Assembly: GCF_029869925.1 (NCBI RefSeq)
Contig: NZ_CP118605.1
Span: forward strand, 1,674,001-1,738,000
Source of the DNA: Microbulbifer bruguierae
GTDB lineage: Bacteria; Pseudomonadota; Gammaproteobacteria; Pseudomonadales; Cellvibrionaceae
DNA length: 64,000 nt
Direction of reading: 5' to 3'
Of the stretch, positions 1-8,676 are shown in pieces. A program made the translations under genes and the position numbers. The notes beneath the pieces were generated by a model. That model made no database searches. It was given only the letters and a program-made list of their open reading frames with translations, and was not told the origin of the DNA. The first letter of the stretch is position 1. Each line of letters opens with the position of its first letter.

Positions 1-98
1 GCAATATGCCCAATGCCCTGGCCTACTACAACGGCAGTTACGGCCGCCACACCTACAGCCGTAAAGTACTGGATGCCTGGGTCGAACGCTGGCGCTGA
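1..98 (+). CDS. C-terminal fragment, probably a lytic transglycosylase (SLT family)
   Basis: The window opens inside a gene. The last 31 codons read NMPNALAYYNGSYGRHTYSR... and end at TGA 96-98. The Y-NGS-GR-Y pattern followed by a short Trp/Arg-rich tail resembles the C-terminal end of Slt/MltC-type lytic murein transglycosylases, where this segment closes the lysozyme-like fold. That assignment rests on motif memory over a very short fragment. No catalytic residue is in view, so the family is tentative. The next gene starts about 70 bp downstream on the same strand. Confidence 0.5.
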   Translation, partial: NMPNALAYYNGSYGRHTYSRKVLDAWVERWR

Positions 99-166
99 TA
101 CCGGGTATTGAAGTGAGCCGAAAGGACAGATTGAGGAATTAGATTGAAAGTATTCAGAGGCACCCA

Positions 167-1198
167 GTGAATTACGATTTTTTTACCGGTGCCTCCTGCA
201 GCCTGCTGCTGCTCGCCGCCGCCAGAGTCGGTCTTGGTAACACCCACCGCCAGGGCGGCTGTTGGTTGCTGGTATTGATCTGCGGCGCGCTCTGTTACCT
301 GCTGCAACCCCTGCTCTCTATCCAGCATCCCCTGGTGCATTTCCTGTTCAACCTGCCAGTGATTTTCTGTCCCGCGGCCTTCTGGCTGTTCACCCATACA
401 CTGTGTGGGGACCATCGACCGTTCCCACGCTGGGGCTGGGGTTTCATCGCGACAGATTTTGCGGTTGAACTGGCCGGCCAGTTCAACCAGCACCCGCTAC
501 TGTATGTCATCGCCCAGCCCTTCAAGCTTGGGCTGATCGGCGCTGCGCTGCTCACCCTTGTGCAACAATTGCAGTCTGACCTGGTGGCGGAACGCAGGCT
601 TTTGCGGATTGCGCTGCTGATCGCCGTCGGCGGGTATATGGTCGTCGTGGTGTGCGCAGAGTTTTTGTTCAGTTTTCATCAGGTGCCGAAAGGGATTCCG
701 ACCCTACATATGATCATGGTGTCGACGCTCACCTTTGCATCCTGTCTGTGGCTGCTGGCCCTGTCTCCGAGGGCGCTGGAAGACTCCCTCCCCGGTGTAA
801 CGGAAGTCGCGGAAAATAATGAAGAGAACGCTGCGGAACCCCTGGATCAAGCCCAGTGTGCGTTACTGGAGAAACTGAAAAGACATATGGAAACCGGTGG
901 GTACAGGCACACCGGGCTCACCATTCGCGAGCTGGCACAACAGCTCGACACCCGCGAACATATTCTGCGCGCGCTGATCAACCGCCACCTCGGCTACCGC
1001 AACTTCAACGAATATCTGAACCAGTTCCGTATCAACGAAGCCAGCCGCCGCCTGGCGGATCCAAACGAGGCCCACCTGCCGGTGTTGAGTATCGCTCTGG
1101 ATATCGGCTACCGCTCATTGAGCCCGTTCAATGCGGCCTTCAAACGCCACCACAACCAGACACCGACAGAGTTTCGCAGGGAACAATTAGCTGTCTGA
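167..1198 (+). CDS. AraC-family transcriptional regulator with hydrophobic N-terminal region
   Basis: A 343-residue protein with a GTG start at 167, preceded by AGAGG at 156-160. The C-terminal third (about residues 235-340) is an AraC/XylS double helix-turn-helix: GLTIRELAQQLDTREHILRALIN is the first HTH, and FNEYLNQFRINEASRRLAD followed by IALDIGYRSLSPFNAAFKRHHNQTPTEFRR is the second with its signature. The N-terminal half is very hydrophobic, with about six to seven possible membrane segments between residues 5 and 210, so this is probably a membrane-bound AraC regulator and not a cytosolic sugar sensor. The linker (about 205-230) is acidic. Its target cannot be read from the neighbours; the cytochrome c5 gene downstream is convergent. 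Confidence 0.85.
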   Translation: MNYDFFTGASCSLLLLAAARVGLGNTHRQGGCWLLVLICGALCYLLQPLLSIQHPLVHFLFNLPVIFCPAAFWLFTHTLCGDHRPFPRWGWGFIATDFAVELAGQFNQHPLLYVIAQPFKLGLIGAALLTLVQQLQSDLVAERRLLRIALLIAVGGYMVVVVCAEFLFSFHQVPKGIPTLHMIMVSTLTFASCLWLLALSPRALEDSLPGVTEVAENNEENAAEPLDQAQCALLEKLKRHMETGGYRHTGLTIRELAQQLDTREHILRALINRHLGYRNFNEYLNQFRINEASRRLADPNEAHLPVLSIALDIGYRSLSPFNAAFKRHHNQTPTEFRREQLAV

Positions 1199-1372
1199 CG
1201 CACTATGCCACCCGACTCAGAAGGCTCAAAAATCAGTCGGAATATTCTCTATTCAGGTAAGCCAAAACCCGCCTGCTGAGCCACACTCAATTTGCAGGAC
1301 CTGCTCTTCAGATACTTAGCCCAGTCACCATCTCGTCTGTGGAACAGGTTCCTGCAAACCCCTCTTTCAGGG

Positions 1373-1669
1373 TCACTGTTGTGGTGATGACATGTATTGA
1401 ATCAGTGCTTTGTATTCTTCATCGGAACAGCCTGTGCACATGCCACCCGGCGGCATGGCGTTCAGTCCGTTCTTGACCGAATTCAGTAGTGCATCCATGC
1501 CTTTTTCCAAACGCGGTTTCCACGCTTCCACGTCATGAACCTTGGGCGCATTTGCCACGCCCGTGTCATGGCAAACGAAGCAGGCCTTTTTATATTGTTC
1601 TTCTACAGATTCTGCATTGGCCAGGGGAACAAGAAGAATTAACCCGGCAATGATCGGCAATATTTTCAC
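1373..1669 (-). CDS. Cytochrome c5-like monoheme c-type cytochrome
   Basis: A 98-residue periplasmic cytochrome. Residues 1-19 form a signal peptide ending LANA. One heme-binding motif, CFVCH, is at 30-34. The probable axial Met lies in NAMPPGGMC near residue 75, followed by a second Cys pair (CTGC) and SDEEYKALIQYM. The MPPGGMC-x-x-C-SDEE block is typical of cytochrome c5, where the extra Cys pair can form a disulfide. It is a small soluble electron carrier, presumably feeding a terminal oxidase or reductase. It is a single gene, convergent with the AraC gene and divergent from the isomerase gene at 1951. Confidence 0.85.
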   Translation of the reverse strand: MKILPIIAGLILLVPLANAESVEEQYKKACFVCHDTGVANAPKVHDVEAWKPRLEKGMDALLNSVKNGLNAMPPGGMCTGCSDEEYKALIQYMSSPQQ

Positions 1670-1950
1670 GACTGACTCCTGTTAATGGTGAAATAAGACC
1701 TGGGCCCAAAATACAGCGGGCGCAAAATCCCTCCCAGTTTAGTGGCCGCGTTGGACAACAGCCACAATTTTCTTTTTGCTGCCTCCGTTTTATTTCCGCT
1801 TTCAGTTTGGCGCCTTTCTACTGGCATTCACCGCTACCGAAAACTAAAACCTGCCGCGGCAACCCCGAACGTCAAAAAATCGACTCATGAACTATCCTAA
1901 TTCCTGAAACATCACCACTGTCGCATAAACAAATAAATCGGTACGAGTTA

Positions 1951-2796
1951 ATGGCATCACACTGGACCAGGGATCCCTGCCTTCATTTTGCCGTCATTGG
2001 CGCGATGCTTTTCGTCATCAACAGTTTATTCGCAGATCCCGGACAATCCGACCGCTCCGATCTGGTCATTTCTGAGAGCCGTATTCGCCACCTCGCAGCA
2101 ATCTACGAACGCGGCTGGCAGCGCCCGCCAAACCGCGATGAATTACAGGCACTGGTCGAAGATTTTGTGCGGGAGGAAGTCCTTTACCGGGAAGCGATGC
2201 GTCTCGGGCTGGACAAGGACGACACGGTTATCCGGCGCCGTCTGCGGATGAAAATGGAGTACCTCGCCAAAGACCTGATAGATGCCATCGAACCCAGCAA
2301 TCAGGTTTTGCAGGCGTACTACCAGCAACACCTCGACAAATACATTCAGCCCGCGCAATACAGTTTTGAGCAGGTATTTCTCGACAGCGACAAGCGCGTC
2401 GAGGTGGCGGAAGATGCGCGCATCCTGCTCACAAAGCTGACCGCCGGCAGCGATCCTGAAAAGCTCGGCGACGGTTCTCTGTTACAGCACAGATTCGAGC
2501 ACATCAGCAGCGAGCGCATAGATCGTACTTTCGGCAATGGTTTCGCACAGCAATTGCGAGAGTTGCATTCCGATCAGTGGAGCGGCCCCCTCACCTCCGC
2601 CTTTGGCGAACACCTGGTGCGCATTACCGCATATCGCCCCGAACGACAGCCGGACTTTGGCGGAATCCGCACAGATGTACTGCGTGACTGGCAAGAGGAA
2701 GAGCAGAAAAAAATTCTACAGACCCAGTACGACACCCTGCGCGCGAACTACTGGATTGAGATCGCGGAAACGCCAATGGAGATGGTCAGACAATGA
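1951..2796 (+). CDS. PpiC-type peptidyl-prolyl cis-trans isomerase, membrane-anchored
   Basis: A 281-residue protein. An N-terminal hydrophobic segment (about residues 12-29) would anchor it in the inner membrane. The following stretch with FVREEVLYREAMRLGLDKDDTVIRRRLRMKMEYL is the SurA/PpiC-type helical N-domain. Residues about 130-240 cover the parvulin-like region, which is degenerate in places (PAQYSFEQVFL, LTSAFGEHLVRI). Its stop overlaps the start of the HupE/UreJ gene (ATGA at 2793-2796), so the two are translationally coupled. An inferred role is folding of an exported partner, perhaps linked to the neighbouring membrane protein. Isomerase activity is not certain from sequence. Confidence 0.8.
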   Translation: MASHWTRDPCLHFAVIGAMLFVINSLFADPGQSDRSDLVISESRIRHLAAIYERGWQRPPNRDELQALVEDFVREEVLYREAMRLGLDKDDTVIRRRLRMKMEYLAKDLIDAIEPSNQVLQAYYQQHLDKYIQPAQYSFEQVFLDSDKRVEVAEDARILLTKLTAGSDPEKLGDGSLLQHRFEHISSERIDRTFGNGFAQQLRELHSDQWSGPLTSAFGEHLVRITAYRPERQPDFGGIRTDVLRDWQEEEQKKILQTQYDTLRANYWIEIAETPMEMVRQ

Positions 2797-3809
2797 GATC
2801 ACTACTGATTTTTCTTGCGATACTACTACTTCCCGCAACCGCCCTCAGTCACGAGTTGCGGCCAGCATCCCTGAATATTTCACAGACAGCACCACACCGT
2901 TTCGATGTCACCTGGCGGGTACCCGCCCGCGGCGATATGCGTCTCTCCCTGGACGTCCAGTTTGACGCAAAGACCCAGCAGGCAAGCCTGCCTGCGGCGC
3001 AAATCTCAGGTGGTTACTATGCCGAGCGCTGGAAGATTCAACATCCGGACGATCTACTGGGCAGCACCATCACCATCGACGGACTCAATAACACCATGAC
3101 CGACGCACTGGTCCGCATCAGCTGGCTGGACGGCCGCGAGCAGGTCGCAAGGTTACTGGCGGATCAGCCACAGCTGCGGGTGGAAGAAAAAGCCGGTAAC
3201 AGCGCCATAGCCTGGATGTATTTTGCCCTGGGCATCGAACATATTTTATTGGGGATCGATCATCTGCTGTTTGTGCTGGCACTGGTGGTGCTGGTCACCG
3301 GAGCCCGGCAACTGGTGGCCACCATCACGGCATTCACCCTGGCCCACAGCCTTACCCTGGCGGCCGCCGCATTGGGTGTGGTGTCGGTGCCCCAGGCACC
3401 GGTAGAGGCGGTGATCGCCTTGAGCATCGTATTTATCGCGATAGAAATTCTGCACAAACTGGAAGGACGTAAAACCCTGGCAATTCGCAAACCGTGGATC
3501 GTGGCATTTGGATTTGGCCTGTTGCACGGACTCGGTTTTGCCGGCGCCCTGTCTGATATCGGCGTGCCGCACCATGCGATTCCCCTGTCACTGGCGCTGT
3601 TCAATATCGGCGTGGAAACCGGGCAGCTCATGTTTATCGCGGGAGTGGCAAGCCTGATGTTTCTATTCCGCAAATTGCCGGTGGTTCACCAATGGGAAAT
3701 TCGCACCGGGCACACCGCCACCATGGCCAGTGCCCTACCTGTCGCCTATCTGGTGGGAGGGCTTTCCGCGTGGTGGCTGATTAGCCGCACGGTTTCCCTG
3801 GTGGTCTGA
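2793..3809 (+). CDS. HupE/UreJ-family membrane protein
   Basis: A 338-residue protein with a signal peptide (residues 1-19, ending ALS), a periplasmic domain of about 120 residues (SHELRPASLNISQ... WLDGREQVARLL), then about six to seven membrane helices. The HupE/UreJ signature is clear: IEHILLGIDHLLF near residue 150, FTLAHSLTLAAAALG near 188 and FGLLHGLGFAGAL near 245. These His/Asp-rich helices resemble Ni/Co permease motifs in HupE and UreJ. No hydrogenase or urease gene is nearby, so the metal and the role are open. It overlaps the upstream isomerase gene by 4 bp in a two-gene operon. Confidence 0.85.
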   Translation: MRSLLIFLAILLLPATALSHELRPASLNISQTAPHRFDVTWRVPARGDMRLSLDVQFDAKTQQASLPAAQISGGYYAERWKIQHPDDLLGSTITIDGLNNTMTDALVRISWLDGREQVARLLADQPQLRVEEKAGNSAIAWMYFALGIEHILLGIDHLLFVLALVVLVTGARQLVATITAFTLAHSLTLAAAALGVVSVPQAPVEAVIALSIVFIAIEILHKLEGRKTLAIRKPWIVAFGFGLLHGLGFAGALSDIGVPHHAIPLSLALFNIGVETGQLMFIAGVASLMFLFRKLPVVHQWEIRTGHTATMASALPVAYLVGGLSAWWLISRTVSLVV

Positions 3810-3836
3810 TCCGGGCTAGCTGTTTTCGGCTACCCA

Positions 3837-3878
3837 CTACTCCTGGAACACTAGTCCTGAAACACTAGTCCTGAAACA
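3837..3878 (-). repeat. Three tandem 14-bp units containing the Lrp stop codon
   Basis: Read on the minus strand this is TGTTTCAGGACTAG, the same unit again, then TGTTCCAGGAGTAG. The first unit ends with the TAG stop codon of the Lrp-family gene, so the coding end and stop have been tandemly copied into the 3' flank. The units are 14 bp, so the copies are not in frame with each other. Confidence 0.85.
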
Positions 3879-4362
3879 ATAGCTCCAGTGGATAACCGGT
3901 AAACGGTTTGGTTTTCTCAATCACCAGATGGGAAGTCATGCGGGTAATCGCCGCGTCTTCATCCGCCAGTAGCTGCTCGGAAACGCGATTGAAATCCCCA
4001 GCATCCGGGCACACAAAGCGCAACATGTAATCGAATTCTCCCGACATTTTCACGCAGGATACAATCTGCTCAATCTTGTTGATTGCGCGGCGGAAGCTTT
4101 CGCTGGTGCGGGCATCCTGACGTTTCAGTGCCACGTTTACGTAAAACTCCGCATGGCGCACCTTGTCGAGATTGACTTCGGCCTGGAACTCACGGATAAA
4201 CTTTTCGCTGGTAAGTTTCTTCACCCGTGCCAGGCAGGCGCTCTCTGACAAGCCGATTTCGTCCGCGAGATTCAGGTTACTGATACGGGCATTGGTCTGC
4301 AGGACTTCGAGAATCTTGAGATTGTGACGGTCTATTTTCACGCTATTTTTACACTTCTGCAC
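3865..4362 (-). CDS. Lrp/AsnC-family transcriptional regulator
   Basis: A 165-residue protein of typical family length. An N-terminal winged HTH (about residues 12-60: LKILEVLQTNARISNLNLADEIGLSESACLARVKKL) is followed by the C-terminal ligand-binding RAM domain (about 70-155). It lies 48 bp downstream of the aminotransferase gene on the same strand, so the two are probably co-transcribed and the regulator probably acts on that gene in response to an amino acid. Its last codons (ELLFQD, TAG) sit inside the first unit of a three-copy 14-bp tandem repeat. Confidence 0.9.
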   Translation of the reverse strand: MQKCKNSVKIDRHNLKILEVLQTNARISNLNLADEIGLSESACLARVKKLTSEKFIREFQAEVNLDKVRHAEFYVNVALKRQDARTSESFRRAINKIEQIVSCVKMSGEFDYMLRFVCPDAGDFNRVSEQLLADEDAAITRMTSHLVIEKTKPFTGYPLELLFQD

Positions 4363-4410
4363 AGACAGGTACGTTGACCTGGTGAAATTGCCGGGTCATT
4401 TACGCGTATA

Positions 4411-5604
4411 TTAACCCGCTTTCAGACAACCGCTCGTCACAAACCGTTCGATACGGTCCAGCGCTCGAGTCAGTTCCACGTCGTCGGCGGCGAGGGTCAG
4501 GCGCACATGGTGAACGGCACTGGGACCAAACGGTTTGCCGGGCAGTACCGATACCCGTTCCGCATCCAGCAATGCCTGTGCAAATGCCTCGCCAGTTGCC
4601 GCCACCGCAGACACATCCACCATCACAAACATACCCGCCTCCGGTGAATTACAGCTGAGCCCGGGGATTAGGTTGATGCGTTCGACGATCAGATCACGGC
4701 GTTTTTCATAGGCGTCGCGCATCTGTTTTACAAAGTAAGTATCAAATTCCAGCGCGAAGGCGGCAGCCTCCTGGATAAACTGCGGCACGCCGAAGATAGT
4801 GGCTCCCGCATACTCGATCAGACGCGCGACCAGCTCGCCCTGGGCGACAGCCCACCCCAATCGCCAGCCGCTCATGGCATGGGACTTTGACAGGCCGTCG
4901 ATGACGATCACATTGTCCAGATATTCCGCCGCTGTACGCAGTGAGGTGTGGCGGCGGGCGAAGGTAATCATGGAATACATTTCATCGCAGATGAGCCAGA
5001 TGTTTCGCGCGCGACAGTAAGCCGCGAGTTCCCGCAGTTGGTCCGGGGTGGCCATGGCACCCGTGGGATTGACCGGGGTGTTGATCATGACGGCGCGGGT
5101 GTCTTCGCCAATGGTCCGCTTGATGGATTCGATATCAAAGGCGAAACCCTGCGCCGCGGGGCAGGCGACTTTTTTGACATCCAGTCGCAGTGCATCGGTA
5201 ATCGGCACATAGCCGATGTACATGGGCTCGGGAATAACGATCTGTTCGCCGGGATTCAGTAAACAGGAAAGTACCGCGAAGATGGCGTTAGTACCGCCGG
5301 GAAACACAACGACGTCATCTGGGCTACAGGGATGTGGACTGACCTTGCTTTCGATATCGGCGATGGCGCGACGCAGCATGAGTTCGCCGGCAGCGGGGGA
5401 GTAATGGGTGCGGCCTACGCCCAAACGGGCGCGGGCGAAGTCGAGGATCGGTTCCGGGGTGTTGAAGTTGGGGTCGCCGACACACAGGAAGATGACATCT
5501 TCCCCTTTGTTGGCCAGGGCGTGGGCTCGATCACTGACGGCCCAGACGTCGGCGTCGGCAGAGTTGAGGGCCTGGCTCATATGGCTGAATCGAGGGCTGT
5601 ACAT
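4411..5604 (-). CDS. Pyridoxal-phosphate aminotransferase (class I/II, fold type I)
   Basis: A 397-residue enzyme of standard class I/II length. The GDPNFNTPEPI block near residue 43, the NPTGA substrate-binding motif near 180, CDEMYS near 212 and the PLP-lysine motif DGLSKSHAMSGWRLGW near 240 are all present. It would transfer an amino group between an amino acid and a 2-oxo acid in the cytoplasm. The substrate cannot be told from sequence. An Lrp-type regulator follows 48 bp downstream. The upstream region holds an 8-bp perfect inverted repeat (5627-5657) just before the ATG. Confidence 0.9.
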   Translation of the reverse strand: MYSPRFSHMSQALNSADADVWAVSDRAHALANKGEDVIFLCVGDPNFNTPEPILDFARARLGVGRTHYSPAAGELMLRRAIADIESKVSPHPCSPDDVVVFPGGTNAIFAVLSCLLNPGEQIVIPEPMYIGYVPITDALRLDVKKVACPAAQGFAFDIESIKRTIGEDTRAVMINTPVNPTGAMATPDQLRELAAYCRARNIWLICDEMYSMITFARRHTSLRTAAEYLDNVIVIDGLSKSHAMSGWRLGWAVAQGELVARLIEYAGATIFGVPQFIQEAAAFALEFDTYFVKQMRDAYEKRRDLIVERINLIPGLSCNSPEAGMFVMVDVSAVAATGEAFAQALLDAERVSVLPGKPFGPSAVHHVRLTLAADDVELTRALDRIERFVTSGCLKAG

Positions 5605-5626
5605 CTTCGCGGTCCATCTTTGGGAA

Positions 5627-5657
5627 GGTTGTTATAGGTAACAGTACGTTAACAACC
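5627..5657. promoter_or_regulatory. Inverted repeat upstream of the aminotransferase gene
   Basis: GGTTGTTA at 5627-5634 and TAACAACC at 5650-5657 are perfect inverted arms separated by 15 nt, with a further GTAAC/GTTAA pairing inside. It ends about 22 bp before the start codon of the minus-strand aminotransferase gene, the right place for an operator. The linked Lrp regulator is a natural candidate to bind here. That is inference. Confidence 0.4.
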
Positions 5658-5794
5658 AGCGGGGTAATCCATGCCGCTTCACAGTGGAGGTTTTCGCAGC
5701 AGACGGATTTTTTTGCGACGTTTACCGCAGAAAATTCGGATCGGTCAATTTCGCACAACCGCGCTATTCCAGAAAAGTGTCTTGGTGAGCCCGG

Positions 5795-7984
5795 TCAGAA
5801 CCGGTAATTCAGACTCAACCCGCCCACCGTATCTTCCGGCCGCACCAGCAGGTCCGCGGCCAGGCGCAGCTTATCCGTGATACTCACCCCCACCATGGCC
5901 CCCACGCCGTTCTGGAAGAAACCCGCGTTTTCACCGCGGTAGGAGGGCAAACGCCCCCAGTTTCCGCGGATAGAATTGACGCCTATACCGAGATCCGCAT
6001 AGTCATCACCTGCGGTGTGCTCCAGCCAGAGCTCGCCAAACCATTCGCGTTCGGCAGACTCCGGGCTGTTATAAAAAAATCCGGCGCGACAGCGGCGATA
6101 TTCGCGCTCCTGGCCACGCACCCGCAGGCCCAGAGGGTCCTGGGGCAGACCGTATTGGCCGGCGTAGGTGAGATCGGAGCGGGTACTTTCGCTGAAACCT
6201 CTGACATCGATTTCAGCCCAGTCGACGGAAAAGAACGGGCCCATATGGCTTTCGAGGTTGCGGCTGGCATCGTAACCGGCACGCAGGAACAGGTTGTAGC
6301 CGGTGCCATCGGTATCGCCGTCGAGACGGGTCGAGAAATCATCCCCCAGGCGAAAGGACCGGTGGATATCGTTGTACTGGATATCCGCAAAGCCTATGCC
6401 ACCGTCGACAAACCAGAAGTCGTTGTCCCAGCGGGCGAAGGCACTGAGATTGAAGTTACGGGATTTGGCAAAGAAACCGTCTGGCTCGTATTCGCTGCCG
6501 CCATAGGACATACCAAGCCCCCATTCCAGCTGTTCAAAGCCGGCAAAACTCATACCGAGGAAACCGTCCCAGGCAGGGAATTCGTCGTTGGGGGCGGGGC
6601 CGAAGCCCATTTCTGCGTGGCCCACACTGGCGCCAAAGAAAACCGTGGTAAAGGGATCGCGGTAGCGCTGGGAGAGCAGATGGTGATCCAGGTTGATCCT
6701 GTGCTGGCGGCTGTTCTGATAACCGAGATCCGGAAGTGTACCGAAGCCCACGGCGGCGGTCAGGGTTTCATAGTAGTAATCCGCAAGCAGTCGCTGGCCC
6801 GCAAGCGTGGGATGAATACTGTCGTAGAACACCAGCATATCGGCATTGGGACTGCTGCCGCCAGCACCGTACACCGGGTGCGGGTTGGCGCAGTTGATAT
6901 AACAGGTGGCACTCTGATCAATATTGGCGAACCCGAAGGCCGAAGGGTGCATGACGGCAAGCTCAAGTATCCCCTGCATATCCAGCAGCAGAATGTTGCC
7001 GATATCGTTGAGCTGTTGGCGCAGGCTATCGTTGAACAGCTCGGAGCCGTAGTTGGCATAATTCACTGCGGCATTGCCCTGGGCGTAAATCGCCGGGGTG
7101 CGACCGATACGCGGCGCGTTGGTCATGACGATATACCTGGCGCCGGCGGCCTGGAGTTCACTGCCCGCGGTCGACAGAAAGGTAGCGGCGCGCTCCATCG
7201 ACATGGGTGAGAGATCCCCCCCGCGCACACCATCGAGTATGTTGTTGCCGCCTCCCTGCAAGAAATACAGGCTGTTTGCCACGACGGCATTTTGCTGCAG
7301 ATAGCCCTGTCCGGTGGCAAAGGGCACCCCGCCGAGGGTGATATTGTTATCCGGATCGTCCACTAGGGCCTGTAGTGCCGCTGGATCACCGAAGGCCGAT
7401 GACGCGGCCTGCACTTCCGCCGTGGTCAGGTAAGGACTCTCTCCCGCTGCGGGATCACAAATGCCATCGCTACCACAGCGACTGGCGTCCGGGAGAATAG
7501 TCGTCAGCACGTTGTGGTCGGCCACCGTCGTATCCGGAAACAGCTGCTGAAATCGCTGGGAACCAACCAGATCCAGCAGCACATCCGCAGTGCGGTTTCC
7601 GCCCACGGCCCAGTTGGGACCATTGCCAAGTACCGAGCCGGCAATCTGTTGCAGTTGCTCGGCGGGGGTAACGGCGGCCGGGGCGCAGGGAATGGCGCCG
7701 CCGAATGCGGGACCCAGTCCGTAGCAGGAGTTCTGTTTGCGCAGCCCGAGGTGATCGGCGAGAAACGCGGCGGCAGGTTGGCGGGGATAGACTCCCAGCG
7801 GATCATCCGAAGTGAAAATACCGGCATTGCCATTGTCGGAAAGACTGTCGCCAAATACGATCAATGAACCGAAAAGCGCTTCGTCTCCCCGCACCTGCGC
7901 CGCCATTAATGCGGCGCAAACGGAAAAACAAAGCGCGTATGGGAGAGCAGGATCTCTGGCGGACGATTTTCCGAATACGAACAC
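5795..7984 (-). CDS. GDSL-esterase autotransporter (EstA-like, type Va secretion)
   Basis: A 729-residue protein. The GTG start at 7984 is supported by AAGGAGG six bases upstream. A signal peptide (about residues 1-33) is followed directly by SLIVFGDSLSDNGN, block I of GDSL lipases, which carries the nucleophilic Ser. Further GDSL blocks are GGGNN (about 240) and DSIHPTLAGQRLLADYYYETL (about 385-405), which supplies the Asp and His of the triad. Residues about 450-729 form an autotransporter beta-barrel ending in Tyr-Arg-Phe, the usual outer-membrane signature. The esterase is therefore expected to be displayed on the cell surface, as in Pseudomonas EstA. It stands alone, with no co-directional partner within 60 bp. 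Confidence 0.9.
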   Translation of the reverse strand: MFVFGKSSARDPALPYALCFSVCAALMAAQVRGDEALFGSLIVFGDSLSDNGNAGIFTSDDPLGVYPRQPAAAFLADHLGLRKQNSCYGLGPAFGGAIPCAPAAVTPAEQLQQIAGSVLGNGPNWAVGGNRTADVLLDLVGSQRFQQLFPDTTVADHNVLTTILPDASRCGSDGICDPAAGESPYLTTAEVQAASSAFGDPAALQALVDDPDNNITLGGVPFATGQGYLQQNAVVANSLYFLQGGGNNILDGVRGGDLSPMSMERAATFLSTAGSELQAAGARYIVMTNAPRIGRTPAIYAQGNAAVNYANYGSELFNDSLRQQLNDIGNILLLDMQGILELAVMHPSAFGFANIDQSATCYINCANPHPVYGAGGSSPNADMLVFYDSIHPTLAGQRLLADYYYETLTAAVGFGTLPDLGYQNSRQHRINLDHHLLSQRYRDPFTTVFFGASVGHAEMGFGPAPNDEFPAWDGFLGMSFAGFEQLEWGLGMSYGGSEYEPDGFFAKSRNFNLSAFARWDNDFWFVDGGIGFADIQYNDIHRSFRLGDDFSTRLDGDTDGTGYNLFLRAGYDASRNLESHMGPFFSVDWAEIDVRGFSESTRSDLTYAGQYGLPQDPLGLRVRGQEREYRRCRAGFFYNSPESAEREWFGELWLEHTAGDDYADLGIGVNSIRGNWGRLPSYRGENAGFFQNGVGAMVGVSITDKLRLAADLLVRPEDTVGGLSLNYRF

Positions 7985-8052
7985 TGCGGCCTCCTTGCCA
8001 CGGTAAATTTTCGTGGCAAGTATAGGTCAGCAGCACGCATTACTTTTTGCTT

Positions 8053-8601
8053 TCAGCGCTCAACGGTGTTTTTAGGATCACTGCTTTCCACCGTTTCCAT
8101 CTGCTCAATGATCGGTACCAGCACGCCACTGATGAAAGCGGCGAGCCCGCCCCACACCAGCGAAATCACCAGCAGGCATTGCCACATGGGGCGCGACCAG
8201 CCAGCGGGACCAAATTGCACGCTGTTGTAATAGAACACCGGGGCAATCAGCAATCCGACCAAGGCAGCCCAAAGAGGTTTGTTGACCAGCCAGGAAAGCG
8301 AATAGCGCATGATGGTGGCGAGCATCGCCCAGATACAGATCACCCAGGCGGGGGGCAAATTGGAGCGGTAATCCTGTACGCCACTGGCCATAAACGCCCA
8401 CTCGATACCAAAGCCGCAAAAGATAAAAACGAGAATAATGAAAATATCCCGCACATCCCGCCACAGGATGAAATGCAACATAAGTACGACAAATAACGCA
8501 ATCAGGGCCAGGGCATTACCGTAGAGCAAAGCTGTCCACCATCCAGCGAGAAACAGCATGAAATTGGCCAGCTTTTTGTAATTCATCGGCGACTTGATCA
8601 T
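8053..8601 (-). CDS. DUF2878-family membrane protein
   Basis: A 182-residue integral membrane protein with about five hydrophobic segments and short loops. The pattern FCGFGIEWAFMASG...PPAWVICIWAM matches what I recall of DUF2878, a family of unknown function that is often found beside photolyase genes. It begins 75 bp after the photolyase stop on the same strand and is probably the last gene of the repair operon. An internal Met at residue 6 is an alternative start; neither has a strong ribosome binding site. Confidence 0.75.
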   Translation of the reverse strand: MIKSPMNYKKLANFMLFLAGWWTALLYGNALALIALFVVLMLHFILWRDVRDIFIILVFIFCGFGIEWAFMASGVQDYRSNLPPAWVICIWAMLATIMRYSLSWLVNKPLWAALVGLLIAPVFYYNSVQFGPAGWSRPMWQCLLVISLVWGGLAAFISGVLVPIIEQMETVESSDPKNTVER

Positions 8602-8676
8602 CAGAAGAAATTCTGTACCGCGAGCGCAGTGCCACCGACAAATAATCGGAGGCGTAGTGAATAAATCAGAGCATAC

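Noticed and set aside
6017..7210. 397-codon plus-strand ORF opposite the autotransporter gene
   Set aside because: Shadow of the GDSL autotransporter; GC-skewed composition, no ribosome site, no family.
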